A stretch of DNA of 64,000 nt from CAJMNU01 sp905214855. GTDB lineage: Bacteria; Bacillota; Clostridia; Lachnospirales; Lachnospiraceae. Under the pieces are notes generated by a model that saw nothing but the letters and a program-made list of their open reading frames with translations, did no database searches and had not been told where the DNA came from. The position numbers and the translations under genes were made by a program. The stretch covers positions 62,001 to 126,000 of the forward strand of contig CALADM010000013.1 in the NCBI GenBank assembly GCA_937890595.1. Direction: 5' to 3'. Shown one piece after another: positions 42,601 through 51,797 of the stretch (position 1 is its first letter; every line of letters begins with the position of its first letter).

Positions 42601-43947
42601 TTATAGCTGCAGATGACCTTGTTTTCTCATAACTTCAATCACCTGATCTACATACTTTTCACAAGTATCGTGGTCTGGCGCTTCCACCATCACACGCACA
42701 ACAGGTTCTGTACCACTCTGACGAAGCAGAATCCGTCCGGTATTTCCAAGTACCTCTGATACCTTCTTTACTTCTTCTTGAACTTTTTCATCATCCTGAG
42801 CTTTCTGTTTATCAAACACTCTGACATTTTTTAATACCTGAGGATAGATACTGACTTCAGAAGCTAATTTTGCAAGACTCTCCTTCTTCTCCAACATCAC
42901 TTCCATCACTTTCAATGATGTCAAAATACCATCTCCAGTCGTTGCATGTTTACTAAAAATAATATGTCCGGACTGCTCTCCTCCAAGACAATGTCCATTG
43001 GCTGACATATTTTCATATACATATTTGTCACCCACTTTTGTCTGAACATAATTAATATTTTCTCTCTCCAACGCTTTATAGAGACCAAAATTGGACATAA
43101 CAGTGGTTACGATCGTATTATTCACCAAAGTTCCATTCTCTTTCATATACTTTCCACAAATATATAAGATCAAATCTCCGTCTATCACATTTCCATTCTC
43201 ATCTACAGCCAAACAACGATCAGCATCTCCATCGTATGCAAATCCAACATCAAGTCCATTTTCTCTCACAAATTTCTGAAGACTTTCAATATGTGTAGAA
43301 CCACAGTCTGTGTTGATATTCACTCCATTCGGATCATCATGGATCACATAAGTCTCAGCCCCCAATGCATTAAATACATTGCGTGCAATCGCAGATGCAC
43401 TTCCGTTAGAACAATCCAAACCAACTTTTTTGTGTTTGAAAGAACGAGTTGCCATAGAGATCAGATAACCAATATATCGATTTCTTCCTGCCGAAAAATC
43501 TGTTGTACGTCCAATATTTTCTCTGACAGCAAGAGGAATCTCTGGCATTTCTCCATCCAGATACTTCTCAATCTCATCAATTACCGCATCTTCCAGTTTC
43601 TCTCCATCTCCATTGATGACTTTGATCCCATTGTCATAAAATGGATTATGACTGGCAGAAATCATAATACCACAGTCAAATCCTTCTGTACGCACAACAT
43701 AAGATACGCTTGGAGTGGTTGTCACATGAAGAAGGAAAACATCTGCTCCAGATGCCGTGAGACCGGCTACCAGAGAATATTCAAACATATAGCTGCTGCG
43801 TCTGGTATCTTTTCCGATCACAATCTGTGCCTTATGTTCTTTTCCATAATACCATCCCAGAAAACGTCCTACTTTATAAGCGTGTTCTACGGTAAGATCT
43901 TTATTTGCCTCTCCTCGAAATCCATCTGTTCCAAAATATTTACTCAT
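42601..43947 (-). CDS. glmM: Phosphoglucosamine mutase
   Basis: The 448-residue enzyme begins YFGTDGFRGEAN and has the phosphoserine loop GIMISASHNPFYDNGIK, the metal loop DGDADRCLAVDE, the sugar-binding GGEQSGHIIF and the phosphate-binding RQSGTEPVVRVMVE. It converts glucosamine-6-phosphate to glucosamine-1-phosphate for UDP-GlcNAc and so peptidoglycan. The length is standard. ATG follows GGGAGAATT. It has its own terminator, so it is probably a single-gene transcript. Confidence 0.95.
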   Translation of the reverse strand: MSKYFGTDGFRGEANKDLTVEHAYKVGRFLGWYYGKEHKAQIVIGKDTRRSSYMFEYSLVAGLTASGADVFLLHVTTTPSVSYVVRTEGFDCGIMISASHNPFYDNGIKVINGDGEKLEDAVIDEIEKYLDGEMPEIPLAVRENIGRTTDFSAGRNRYIGYLISMATRSFKHKKVGLDCSNGSASAIARNVFNALGAETYVIHDDPNGVNINTDCGSTHIESLQKFVRENGLDVGFAYDGDADRCLAVDENGNVIDGDLILYICGKYMKENGTLVNNTIVTTVMSNFGLYKALERENINYVQTKVGDKYVYENMSANGHCLGGEQSGHIIFSKHATTGDGILTSLKVMEVMLEKKESLAKLASEVSIYPQVLKNVRVFDKQKAQDDEKVQEEVKKVSEVLGNTGRILLRQSGTEPVVRVMVEAPDHDTCEKYVDQVIEVMRKQGHLQL

Positions 43948-44054
43948 AATTCTCCCTTTCTCTCATCTTTTTATTTTTTATTTCTTCTAGTATATGGTAT
44001 TAAAGCAGAAAAATATTTTCTGTGCATACCAATTTATTCTTATATTCATAAAAT

Positions 44055-44253
44055 GATACTAGGGTTAAAAGGTCAATAAATCCGATGAAAGCTTGCTTGC
44101 AAGAGGATTTTTGAACTTGAGACCCGCCAAAACACCGAAAAGCAGCCATTTTTCGTAGAGAAATGAGCGGATTTGAGGTTTTTTGAGGATTGCGAGAGCA
44201 CATAGTGCGGAGCAATCCAGTATCAAAGGGATCAAAATCCTTTTGACCCCAAC
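44055..44253. repeat. MITE-like dispersed repeat, long copy A
   Basis: It begins GATACTAGGGTTAAAAGG and ends CCTTTTGACCCCAAC, which are near-perfect terminal inverted repeats (GGGTYAAAAGG / CCTTTTGACCC). Inside, GGATTGC and GCAATCC enclose a second stem GCAC-ATA-GTGC. A shorter, internally deleted relative lies at 56152-56255. It codes for nothing recognised, so a non-autonomous element is likely. Confidence 0.7.
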
Positions 44254-44311
44254 ATTATAAAATAATTATCTTACTACACTCAAATATATTTTCATCAAAT
44301 GTATTTTGAAA

Positions 44312-44356
44312 AAACAAAAAGTGGCAAATCACTCTCATACACTTGATTTGCCACTT
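44312..44356 (-). terminator. Terminator of the rfbA-rfbB-rfbD operon
   Basis: AAGTGGCAAATCA (44356-44344) pairs perfectly over 13 bp with TGATTTGCCACTT (44331-44319), followed by TTTGTTTTTT on the minus strand. Confidence 0.9.
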
Positions 44357-44407
44357 AGTATATCATTCCATATCTTTTATGTCAAAATAGAAAACTTTAA
44401 TTTTTTT

Positions 44408-45262
44408 TTAATTTCTCAGCTGCGCCTCATCTAAGAAACGTCCCAGAGCATCCTGCCAAGACGGAAGGCGCTCAAATCCATTTGCCTCCAGCTTGTCCTT
44501 ACTCATTCTGCTGTTGCTTGGTCTTGCTGCTTTTGCAGCAAAGGTACTGCTATCTACAGGAGTCACCTGCACTTCATCCATACCAGCCTGACGGAAGATT
44601 TCACAGGCAAATTCATACCAACTGCAAAGTCCCTCATTGGTTGCATGATATCTGCCGTATTTTTCTGTCACGATCATATCTACCAGCAATCTTGCCAGAT
44701 CATATGTGTATGTTGGAGAACCAACCTGATCATCCACAACACTTACTGCACCACGCTCTTTTCCAAGACGGATCATCGTGCGGATAAAATTCTTTCCATT
44801 TACTCCAAATACCCAGGCAATACGGACAATAAAAAATTTTTCCAAAAGTTCTTCTACTGCCAGTTCTCCTTCATATTTGGTCTGACCATATACATTCAAA
44901 GGTGTCCTATTATCATCAGGTTCCCATGGACGTGTTCCTTTGCCATCAAATACATAATCTGTACTGATATACATCATCTTACAATCCAGTTCACGACATA
45001 CCTCAGCGATATTTCTTGTTCCATCTGCATTCACTTTACGGCAAAGTTCTTCATTGTCCTCCGCAGCATCTACAGCAGTATATGCCGCACAATGGATCAC
45101 TGCATCCGGACATATCTCTTTAATGACTTTCTTACACGCAGATGCATCTGTAATGTCCATCTCATCCACATCGACACCGATGCCTTCGATCCCTCTTTTT
45201 TTCAGTTCGTTCATCACATCATAGCCGAGCTGACCTTTTACGCCTGTCACTAATACTTTCAT
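44408..45262 (-). CDS. rfbD: dTDP-4-dehydrorhamnose reductase
   Basis: The 284-residue SDR-family enzyme has the NADPH loop VTGVKGQLGYDV, the active-site YGQTKYEGE (Tyr-x3-Lys) with upstream ISTDYVFDG, and HCAAYTAVDAAEDN. It makes dTDP-L-rhamnose, the last step of the pathway. The ATG at 45262 follows GGAGG after 11 bases; a TTG six codons upstream is a less likely start. It is the last of the rfbA-rfbB-rfbD operon. Confidence 0.95.
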   Translation of the reverse strand: MKVLVTGVKGQLGYDVMNELKKRGIEGIGVDVDEMDITDASACKKVIKEICPDAVIHCAAYTAVDAAEDNEELCRKVNADGTRNIAEVCRELDCKMMYISTDYVFDGKGTRPWEPDDNRTPLNVYGQTKYEGELAVEELLEKFFIVRIAWVFGVNGKNFIRTMIRLGKERGAVSVVDDQVGSPTYTYDLARLLVDMIVTEKYGRYHATNEGLCSWYEFACEIFRQAGMDEVQVTPVDSSTFAAKAARPSNSRMSKDKLEANGFERLPSWQDALGRFLDEAQLRN

Positions 45263-45289
45263 TGATTTTGTTTCCTCCAAAACGTCCGA

Positions 45290-46312
45290 TTACAGTCTGT
45301 CACCATACATTTTTTCAAAATACTGACTATATTCGCCGCTGATGATATGCTCCCACCACTCTTTATTGTTTAAATACCACTCAATAGTCTGCTGAATACC
45401 GGTATCAAAAACATATTTTGGTTTCCATCCAAGCTCTGTCTCCATCTTTGTAGGATCGATCGCATAACGCATATCATGTCCCGGACGGTCTGTAACATAT
45501 TTGATCAAACTCTCTGGTTTTCCAAGTGCCTTCAGGATTGTCTTTACAACCTCCAGATTTGTTCTCTCATTGTGTCCACCAATATTATATACTTCGCCAA
45601 CACGTCCATTGCGGATAATTAAATCGATTGCAACACAATGGTCTTCCACATGAAGCCAGTCACGAACATTTTCTCCCTTTCCATATACTGGAAGTTCCTC
45701 ATTTTCCAAAGCACGGCTGATAATCAATGGAATCAGTTTCTCTGGGAACTGGTAAGGACCATAGTTATTAGAACAACGTGAAATGGTTACTGGAAGTCCA
45801 AATGTTCTGTTATAAGCCATTACAAACAGATCTGCACTTGCTTTGCTGGAAGAGTATGGGCTGGAGGTGTGCAGTGGTGTTGTCTCTGTAAAGAAAAGGT
45901 CTGGTCTGTCTAAAGGAAGATCACCATATACCTCATCTGTGGAAACCTGATGGAATCTCTTTACTCCAAATGCTTTTGCTGCGTCCAAAAGAACAACTGT
46001 ACCCATTACATTAGTCTGAACAAAAATTCCAGGATCTTTGATAGAACGATCTACATGACTCTCTGCCGCAAAGTTTACTACAACATCAAATTTTTCTTTC
46101 TCAAACAGATCAAAAATAAAGCTGCGGTCTGCGATATCTCCCTTTACAAACTTATAATTCGGCTTATTTTCTACTGGTTTCAGAGTCTCCAGATTTCCAG
46201 CATAGGTCAAAAGATCCAAATTGACGATTTCATCCTCTGGATATTTATTTACCATATAATGTACAAAGTTTCCTCCGATAAATCCAGCTCCGCCGGTTAC
46301 TAAAATTTTCAT
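45290..46312 (-). CDS. rfbB: dTDP-glucose 4,6-dehydratase
   Basis: The 340-residue SDR enzyme has the NAD+ loop TGGAGFIGGNFVHYMV, STDEVYGDLP with catalytic Asp-Glu, and the YSSSKASADLFVMAYNRTF active site. It makes dTDP-4-keto-6-deoxyglucose from dTDP-glucose. It lies 27 bases ahead of rfbD and 88 bases after rfbA. Confidence 0.96.
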   Translation of the reverse strand: MKILVTGGAGFIGGNFVHYMVNKYPEDEIVNLDLLTYAGNLETLKPVENKPNYKFVKGDIADRSFIFDLFEKEKFDVVVNFAAESHVDRSIKDPGIFVQTNVMGTVVLLDAAKAFGVKRFHQVSTDEVYGDLPLDRPDLFFTETTPLHTSSPYSSSKASADLFVMAYNRTFGLPVTISRCSNNYGPYQFPEKLIPLIISRALENEELPVYGKGENVRDWLHVEDHCVAIDLIIRNGRVGEVYNIGGHNERTNLEVVKTILKALGKPESLIKYVTDRPGHDMRYAIDPTKMETELGWKPKYVFDTGIQQTIEWYLNNKEWWEHIISGEYSQYFEKMYGDRL

Positions 46313-46400
46313 ATATTGTTCCTCTTTCTTTTTTCCTTTTTGTTTTATTATCTATATCTGATCTATCATGCTAAATCATAGCTTTCCAACTTGTAATGGA

Positions 46401-47282
46401 TTATTTATCAATATATTTTCCAGCCAAAACATCCATTAGATATGCTCCATACTGATTTTTCTTCAATGGTTCAATATCTTCCAAAAGCTGTTCTTTTGTG
46501 ATCCAATTCTTGCGGTATGCAATTTCCTCAAGGCAGGCAATCTTTCTATGCTGGTGAGTCTCCACTGTACGCACAAAATTGGTTGCATCTACTAAAGATT
46601 CATGTGTACCTGTATCCAGCCATGTAAATCCCTGCCCTAACAGTTCCACATCTAACTCGCCTTTCTCCAGATAAATCCTGTTCAGATCTGTAATCTCCAA
46701 TTCTCCACGAGCAGACGGTTTCAGATTTTTTGCATACTCTACTACCTTATTATCATAGAAATAAAGTCCTGTTACACAATAATTACTCTTTGGCTGTTTT
46801 GGTTTTTCTTCGATAGAAATTGCTTTTCCGTTAGAATCGAACTCTACAATTCCAAACCGTTCTGGATCATCTACATAGTATCCAAACACAGTCGCTCCAT
46901 TCTCCTTATTTGCTGCACGTATCAGTCTATTTTTCAGACCATGACCTGCAAAAATATTATCTCCCAATACCATTGCAACAGAATCATTTCCTATAAACTC
47001 TTCACCAATAATAAACGCCTGTGCCAGACCATCCGGTGAAGGCTGGACTGCATACTGTAAATGTACACCAAACTGATGTCCATCACCCAAAAGTGCCTCA
47101 AATCTTGGGGTATCTAATGGAGTGGAGATGATCAGAATCTCACGGATTCCCGCCTCCATCAAAACAGATAATGGATAATAGATCATTGGCTTGTCATAAA
47201 TTGGCAAAAGCTGTTTTGAAGTTACCATAGTGAGTGGATACAATCTTGTTCCAGAACCACCTGCTAAAATAATACCTTTCAT
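46401..47282 (-). CDS. rfbA: Glucose-1-phosphate thymidylyltransferase
   Basis: The 293-residue enzyme begins MKGIILAGGSGTRLYPLT and has SKQLLPIYDKPMIYYPL, VLGDNIFAGHGL, and EEKPKQPKSNYCVTGLYFYD. It makes dTDP-glucose from glucose-1-phosphate and dTTP, the first step to dTDP-rhamnose. Start follows AAGAAGGGTGACAAC. Confidence 0.96.
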   Translation of the reverse strand: MKGIILAGGSGTRLYPLTMVTSKQLLPIYDKPMIYYPLSVLMEAGIREILIISTPLDTPRFEALLGDGHQFGVHLQYAVQPSPDGLAQAFIIGEEFIGNDSVAMVLGDNIFAGHGLKNRLIRAANKENGATVFGYYVDDPERFGIVEFDSNGKAISIEEKPKQPKSNYCVTGLYFYDNKVVEYAKNLKPSARGELEITDLNRIYLEKGELDVELLGQGFTWLDTGTHESLVDATNFVRTVETHQHRKIACLEEIAYRKNWITKEQLLEDIEPLKKNQYGAYLMDVLAGKYIDK

Positions 47283-47379
47283 GTTGTCACCCTTCTTCCT
47301 TTTTCTTTTATATAGTATTGTTTTTATAGTTTGTGTCTTATTTTATGTTTTGTGTATGTTTTATGTATTTTTCGTAATT

Positions 47380-48573
47380 TTATGCCTGATATGGTCCGTA
47401 GCAAAGAAATACTCCTGCATCCTTTGTAATGTGCAGTACCCCATTCTTTTTCATCTTATCTTCCAAAAAACAACGGAATTCTTCATAACGGTCGCCAAGA
47501 TACTCCTGCTGGTTTCCATGACAAGAAAGAATATAGTCTAAAATAGGTGCTGCCTGTGGAATCACAAGCTCATCCTCATACCGAACACATTCTACACTCT
47601 TAAAATACCGTTTTAAGATCGCCTGCCCGTTTTCCAGACCAAATACCTCATAAAGAGGAACTTCTGAAAGATTGATCCTCTCATCAAATTCGTGTACCAT
47701 TTCAGAAATCTCTTTCATATGACTGCTTCCATATGTACTGCAAAGAAACATACCATCCGGTTTCATAACCCGGCATACTTCTTTCAAGCATAAATCTATA
47801 TTTTTTAAATAAAACATTACATGATTTGCAACAACCCGATCAAATTCTCTATCATTTCCTGCAATCTTATGACAGTCAAATATTTTATAAAAAAATGGCA
47901 GTTTTTCTCCCAATTTTTCCTTTGCATCCTCGATCATTCCGGATGAAATATCAGACAATACAATCTTACAGTCTTTTGGAATCTTTTCCAGATTCATCTT
48001 CCACATTTCGCCATTGCCACAGCCTATCTCTAAGACACGCATTCCTGTCTTCATTTTCATCTGCCTAAACAGCCACGGAAACCATCCTTCCTGATTCACA
48101 CCATATGCTTTATGCAAATGAATACGCACACTGGTATTGGCACCAGTTCTGTATTGTTCTGCAAGACTTTTTTCCATACTTATCAAATGGATCAAATGCA
48201 ATATTGCTTTCCAGTCTACTGTATTCTCCTGTTCCAGAATCCTAGAAGCCTCATTCAATGCCTCTTCCACCTGCTGCAGACCTTCTATCTTATTTCGGAT
48301 CAACTTTTTCTGCATCTTCAAAGAATGTTTTACATAATCACGGACATCCTCATTGAGTGAGATTGACCGGATTTCTTCCAGAGAGAATCCCAAATACTTC
48401 AGAGTCAGGATTTTTTGCAGCCTTGCAAAATCCTCATCCGAATACAGACGGTAACCAGATTCATTGACGCTGGATGGTTTCAGCAATCCCTGTTTATCAT
48501 AGTACCGAATTGTACGGACTGACACGTTCGCTTTTCTGGCAAATTCTCCCGTTGTATACAAACGCCCCTCCAT
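47380..48573 (-). CDS. MerR-type regulator fused to a SAM-dependent methyltransferase
   Basis: The 397-residue protein begins with a MerR winged-helix domain (LYTTGEFARKANVSVRTIRYYDKQGLLKP, split here by residue 1-75) and a dimerising coiled coil (about 75-125), then a class I methyltransferase core (about 165-290) with motif I RVLEIGCGNGEMW and motif post-I KIVLSDIS. It is probably an effector-sensing regulator whose C-terminal part binds or methylates the ligand. Its promoter at 48596-48626 has the 19-bp spacer typical of MerR targets, so autoregulation is likely. GGAGG precedes the ATG. Confidence 0.85.
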   Translation of the reverse strand: MEGRLYTTGEFARKANVSVRTIRYYDKQGLLKPSSVNESGYRLYSDEDFARLQKILTLKYLGFSLEEIRSISLNEDVRDYVKHSLKMQKKLIRNKIEGLQQVEEALNEASRILEQENTVDWKAILHLIHLISMEKSLAEQYRTGANTSVRIHLHKAYGVNQEGWFPWLFRQMKMKTGMRVLEIGCGNGEMWKMNLEKIPKDCKIVLSDISSGMIEDAKEKLGEKLPFFYKIFDCHKIAGNDREFDRVVANHVMFYLKNIDLCLKEVCRVMKPDGMFLCSTYGSSHMKEISEMVHEFDERINLSEVPLYEVFGLENGQAILKRYFKSVECVRYEDELVIPQAAPILDYILSCHGNQQEYLGDRYEEFRCFLEDKMKKNGVLHITKDAGVFLCYGPYQA

Positions 48574-48595
48574 CTCTGCCTCCTCTCATGATACC

Positions 48596-48626
48596 ATCTT
48601 AAAGCATGACGTAGGGTTAGTGTCAA
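48596..48626 (-). promoter_or_regulatory. MerR-type promoter with 19-bp spacer
   Basis: TTGACA (48626-48621), a spacer of exactly 19 bases (48620-48602) and TAAGAT (48601-48596). Between them CTAACCCTACGTCATG resembles the CTAACGT-type operators of TipA/BltR-like MerR proteins. The start codon lies 23 bases downstream of the -10. Confidence 0.7.
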
Positions 48627-48693
48627 GCCCTTTTCTATAATTATTGACAATTTTCCTGTTTTTTAAAAACTATAAAAGTTACATATAAATTTC

Positions 48694-49296
48694 TTATAAG
48701 ATATATTCCATCTGGCAATCATAAGGTTCTTGTTTTACATGTTCTTCATTGTACTCTTCTGCCTCCACACATCCTAAAGAGCGATAAAATGCCTGTGTCT
48801 CTACCGCTGAATGTGCTGAGATATACAATTTTTCTCCTCCATGTTCTTTTGCCCATGCTGCTGCCATCAAAAACAGTGTTCTTCCAATTCCATGTCCTCT
48901 CATTTCCTCAGAAACATGGATACATGAAAGATCAAGATAATTTTTCTTTTTTCCTAAAGGTTCTGATTCTACTGAAACAAAACCTTTTAAAATCCCATCT
49001 ACAAATGCTCCCTCTAACAAACCGCCTGTTTCTATTGTATGTTTCAAACATTTCACCAAAAATGCATAATCTTCCTCACTCCACTGGTCGATAAAAGGAT
49101 CATCCTGAATGACCCATTCTTCATTCACATATCTCCAACACTTTCCTACCACCTGATGGCGCTCAAACTGTGCAAACAGATCACGGTTCAATTCTTTTGC
49201 TTCAATCTTTCGATACACAATCCCTTTCTCTGACCTATCATAATTCTTTTCTTTTTCCTTCATATATCCATCTGTAATCTTTGATGTTTGTTCCAT
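48694..49296 (-). CDS. GNAT-family N-acetyltransferase
   Basis: The 200-residue protein has the acetyl-CoA loop SEEMRGHGIGRTLFLMAAAWA (R/Q-x-x-G-x-G/A) and the strand GGEKLYISAHSAVETQAFYRSLGC, typical of the family. The substrate is unknown. It precedes the MerR-methyltransferase gene by about 120 bases on the same strand and sits downstream of prfA across a terminator. Confidence 0.85.
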   Translation of the reverse strand: MEQTSKITDGYMKEKEKNYDRSEKGIVYRKIEAKELNRDLFAQFERHQVVGKCWRYVNEEWVIQDDPFIDQWSEEDYAFLVKCLKHTIETGGLLEGAFVDGILKGFVSVESEPLGKKKNYLDLSCIHVSEEMRGHGIGRTLFLMAAAWAKEHGGEKLYISAHSAVETQAFYRSLGCVEAEEYNEEHVKQEPYDCQMEYIL

Positions 49297-49331
49297 ATTG
49301 TTTGTCTCCTCTCTTTTTCCTGTTTTTTTAC

Positions 49332-49369
49332 AAAAAAGACCGAACTCCCCAAATAGGTCATCCGGTCTT
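49332..49369 (-). terminator. Terminator after prfA
   Basis: AAGACCG (49369-49363) pairs with CGGTCTT (49342-49336) and is followed by TTTTG. A short inner pairing GGATGACC/GGTC is possible. It ends the prmC-prfA transcript. Confidence 0.75.
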
Positions 49370-49470
49370 CTATTATTTTTGTAATTTACTCATATTTTTC
49401 TAAAAACAACTGCTTACTCATGTTTCATGCTCTCTGCAGATAGAAGCCACCTGCATGTATTGTCTCATGA

Positions 49471-50550
49471 TTATACATTTTCTTCATTCATTTTACTTAA
49501 CTTGATCGCCTGATCTGCTGCGATCAAGCTGTCGATGATCTCATCAAGATCACCATTCATGACAGAATCAATCTTATATAAAGTCAATTTAATTCTGTGT
49601 TCTGTCACACGTCCCTGAGGGAAATTATAAGTACGGATCTTCTCAGAGCGATCACCTGTACCAATCTGACTGCGTCTCTCCGCTGCTTCTTCACTCTGTC
49701 TCTTCTCTAATTCCATATCATACAATTTGGAACGCAGAAGACGAAATGCCTTGTCTTTATTCTGGAGCTGTGACTTTTCTGTCTGGCTGTAGATAACGAT
49801 TCCTGTAGGAATGTGGGTCAAACGTACTGCGGAGTCTGTGGTGTTGACACACTGACCACCATTTCCAGAAGCACGCATAACATCAATACGACAGTCATTT
49901 AAATCGATCTGTACATCCACATCCTCTGCTTCCGGCATAACAGCTACTGTCGCAGTAGATGTGTGGATACGACCACCTGATTCTGTTTCTGGTACACGCT
50001 GTACACGATGTACACCTGATTCATACTTAAATTTAGAATATGCACCCTGACCAGTTACCATAAACACACATTCCTTAAAGCCGCCCAGACCATTCTCATT
50101 TACATTGATCAACTCTGTTTTCCAACGTCTGCTCTCTGCATAGTTTACATACATACGATACAGTTCTGACGCAAACAATGCTGCTTCATCACCACCTGCG
50201 CCTGCACGGATCTCCACCATAATATTCTTATCATCATTTGGGTCTTTTGGAAGAAGAAGGATCTTTAACTCCTGCTCTAAGCGCTCAATTTCTTTTTTGG
50301 CATCAGACAATTCCTCTTTTGCCATCTCTCTCATCTCTTCATCATTCTCTTCTTCCAAGATCATCAGACTGTCTTCCACCGTCTGTTTTGCTTTTTTATA
50401 AGCTGTATATGCCTCCACGATAGGGGAAAGGTCAGACTGTTCTTTCATTAACTTACGGAAACGGTTCTGATCCTGTACCACATCGGGATTATTCAATTCC
50501 TGTGTCAATTCTTCAAATTTCTTTAAAAGGTCATCTAATCTATCAAACAT
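49471..50550 (-). CDS. prfA: Peptide chain release factor 1
   Basis: The 359-residue factor has the GGQ motif in GNGGQCVNTTDSAVRLTH, which enters the peptidyl-transferase centre, and the anticodon-like region around PETESGG. It releases chains at UAA and UAG. It follows prmC (its methylase) by about 60 bases, the common Firmicutes order. Confidence 0.97.
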   Translation of the reverse strand: MFDRLDDLLKKFEELTQELNNPDVVQDQNRFRKLMKEQSDLSPIVEAYTAYKKAKQTVEDSLMILEEENDEEMREMAKEELSDAKKEIERLEQELKILLLPKDPNDDKNIMVEIRAGAGGDEAALFASELYRMYVNYAESRRWKTELINVNENGLGGFKECVFMVTGQGAYSKFKYESGVHRVQRVPETESGGRIHTSTATVAVMPEAEDVDVQIDLNDCRIDVMRASGNGGQCVNTTDSAVRLTHIPTGIVIYSQTEKSQLQNKDKAFRLLRSKLYDMELEKRQSEEAAERRSQIGTGDRSEKIRTYNFPQGRVTEHRIKLTLYKIDSVMNGDLDEIIDSLIAADQAIKLSKMNEENV

Positions 50551-50611
50551 AAATTTTCTCCCGTTCTTATCACAATATTTTTTTCCAACATATCAAGTAC
50601 AGGTAAAACCG

Positions 50612-51712
50612 CTAATGTGGACCATCCCCACCACATTTTTGAACCTCTCCGTCCGTCTTCTTTCCACTGCCATAACGTTTTTCCAATTTTATTTCGATTT
50701 TCTCTGTACCTTTCGGCATCCTGTCTTGATATACAGAATGATTCCAGCGTGCAGCTGCCACTCTGTCATTTCCGGCTAAATCTTGGATCACTCGTACCTC
50801 TTCAAACCCGTACTCTTCAAACAATCCCATCAATGCCTCTCCTTGGTCATAGCCTATCTCAAAATAGAGTGCAGCTCCCAAGTTTAGATAGTTTCCTGCA
50901 TTGGCAAGTATCTTCCTGTAAAAATACAAACCATCTTCTTTTCCATCTAAAGCCAGCCTTGGTTCATGGTCACGGACTTCTGGTTCTAATTCCTCTATCA
51001 CAGAAGATGGGATATATGGAGGATTTGAAACCAGAATATCATACTTTTTCTCCAAAGGAAGTGCATCAAACAAGTTACTTTCCAAAAGAATAAACTCTGT
51101 TTTATGCTGATCCTTTGTCCAAGTTTCCCATTTTTTTGCCAAATACTTCTCACCAAATTCAATCTTTTCCCATTTATCCAGAAAAGCCCCAGCCTTTTCA
51201 CGTATTTGAGAATCCAAATACAGGGCTTTTACATTTTTCTCCGCTACATGCAGGGCATCTTCTGAAATATCCAATGCGGTCACACTCTCATATCTTCCTA
51301 ATACAGCAAGACTTAAAGCAATGCAGCCACTTCCTGTACAAACATCCAAAACATGACTTTCCCTGTTTTTACACTCTTTTAACACAAGCTCTACCAATGT
51401 TTCGGTATCCTGACGTGGAATCAGCACAGATTGATCTACCTGAAATGGAAGCGCCATAAATTCCTGAACTCCTAAAATCTGTTGGAGCGGAATCCGTCTG
51501 GCACGTTTTTTTAGCATATCCTGATATCTTTCATCTCCTAAGCTCAACTGTTCATCTGACATTTCCCGTGTCCGTTCAAGGAAATAATGTGTTCTGTCAA
51601 TATGAAATGCCTCTGACAGCAGATACCATGCATCCAATCCGGCATCCGGTACGCCAGCATCTTCCAGATATTTACTGCCTTCCTGAAGCAATCTTTCTAA
51701 TGTTTTTGCCAT
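50612..51712 (-). CDS. prmC: Peptide chain release factor glutamine methyltransferase
   Basis: The 366-residue enzyme has an N-terminal helical domain (LLQEGSKYLEDAGVPDAGLDAWYLL), motif I HVLDVCTGSGCIALSLA and the catalytic NPPY in ILVSNPPYIPS. It methylates the GGQ glutamine of release factors. It is about 80 residues longer than the usual 280-290: an extra segment of about 35 residues lies before NPPY (around residues 195-230), and there is a charged extension at the C terminus. ATG at 51712 follows AAAGGAG. Confidence 0.93.
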   Translation of the reverse strand: MAKTLERLLQEGSKYLEDAGVPDAGLDAWYLLSEAFHIDRTHYFLERTREMSDEQLSLGDERYQDMLKKRARRIPLQQILGVQEFMALPFQVDQSVLIPRQDTETLVELVLKECKNRESHVLDVCTGSGCIALSLAVLGRYESVTALDISEDALHVAEKNVKALYLDSQIREKAGAFLDKWEKIEFGEKYLAKKWETWTKDQHKTEFILLESNLFDALPLEKKYDILVSNPPYIPSSVIEELEPEVRDHEPRLALDGKEDGLYFYRKILANAGNYLNLGAALYFEIGYDQGEALMGLFEEYGFEEVRVIQDLAGNDRVAAARWNHSVYQDRMPKGTEKIEIKLEKRYGSGKKTDGEVQKCGGDGPH

Positions 51713-51797
51713 CTCATGATTCTCCTTTCCTCTCTCAAACACTCGAAACCAAAGCATCCCTCAAAGCTAAAACAGATCCTGCATCATATCCTTTGTC

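Larger units (their letters stand above)
43948..44407. other. Gene-free stretch between glmM and rfbD (460 bp)
   Basis: It contains the glmM start region, the long copy of the MITE-like repeat (44055-44253) and the rfbABD terminator (44312-44356). An open frame on the minus strand across the repeat is not a gene. Confidence 0.7.

Noticed and set aside
43291..44079. Long plus-strand open frame of about 262 codons
   Set aside because: It is antisense to glmM, lacks a ribosome site and any domain; the coding signal is clearly in glmM.
44000..44215. Minus-strand open frame across the repeat
   Set aside because: It runs through the MITE-like repeat, has no ribosome site and no similarity.
44645..45253. 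Plus-strand open frame of about 202 codons
   Set aside because: It mirrors rfbD, whose motifs are intact on the other strand, and has no recognisable domain.
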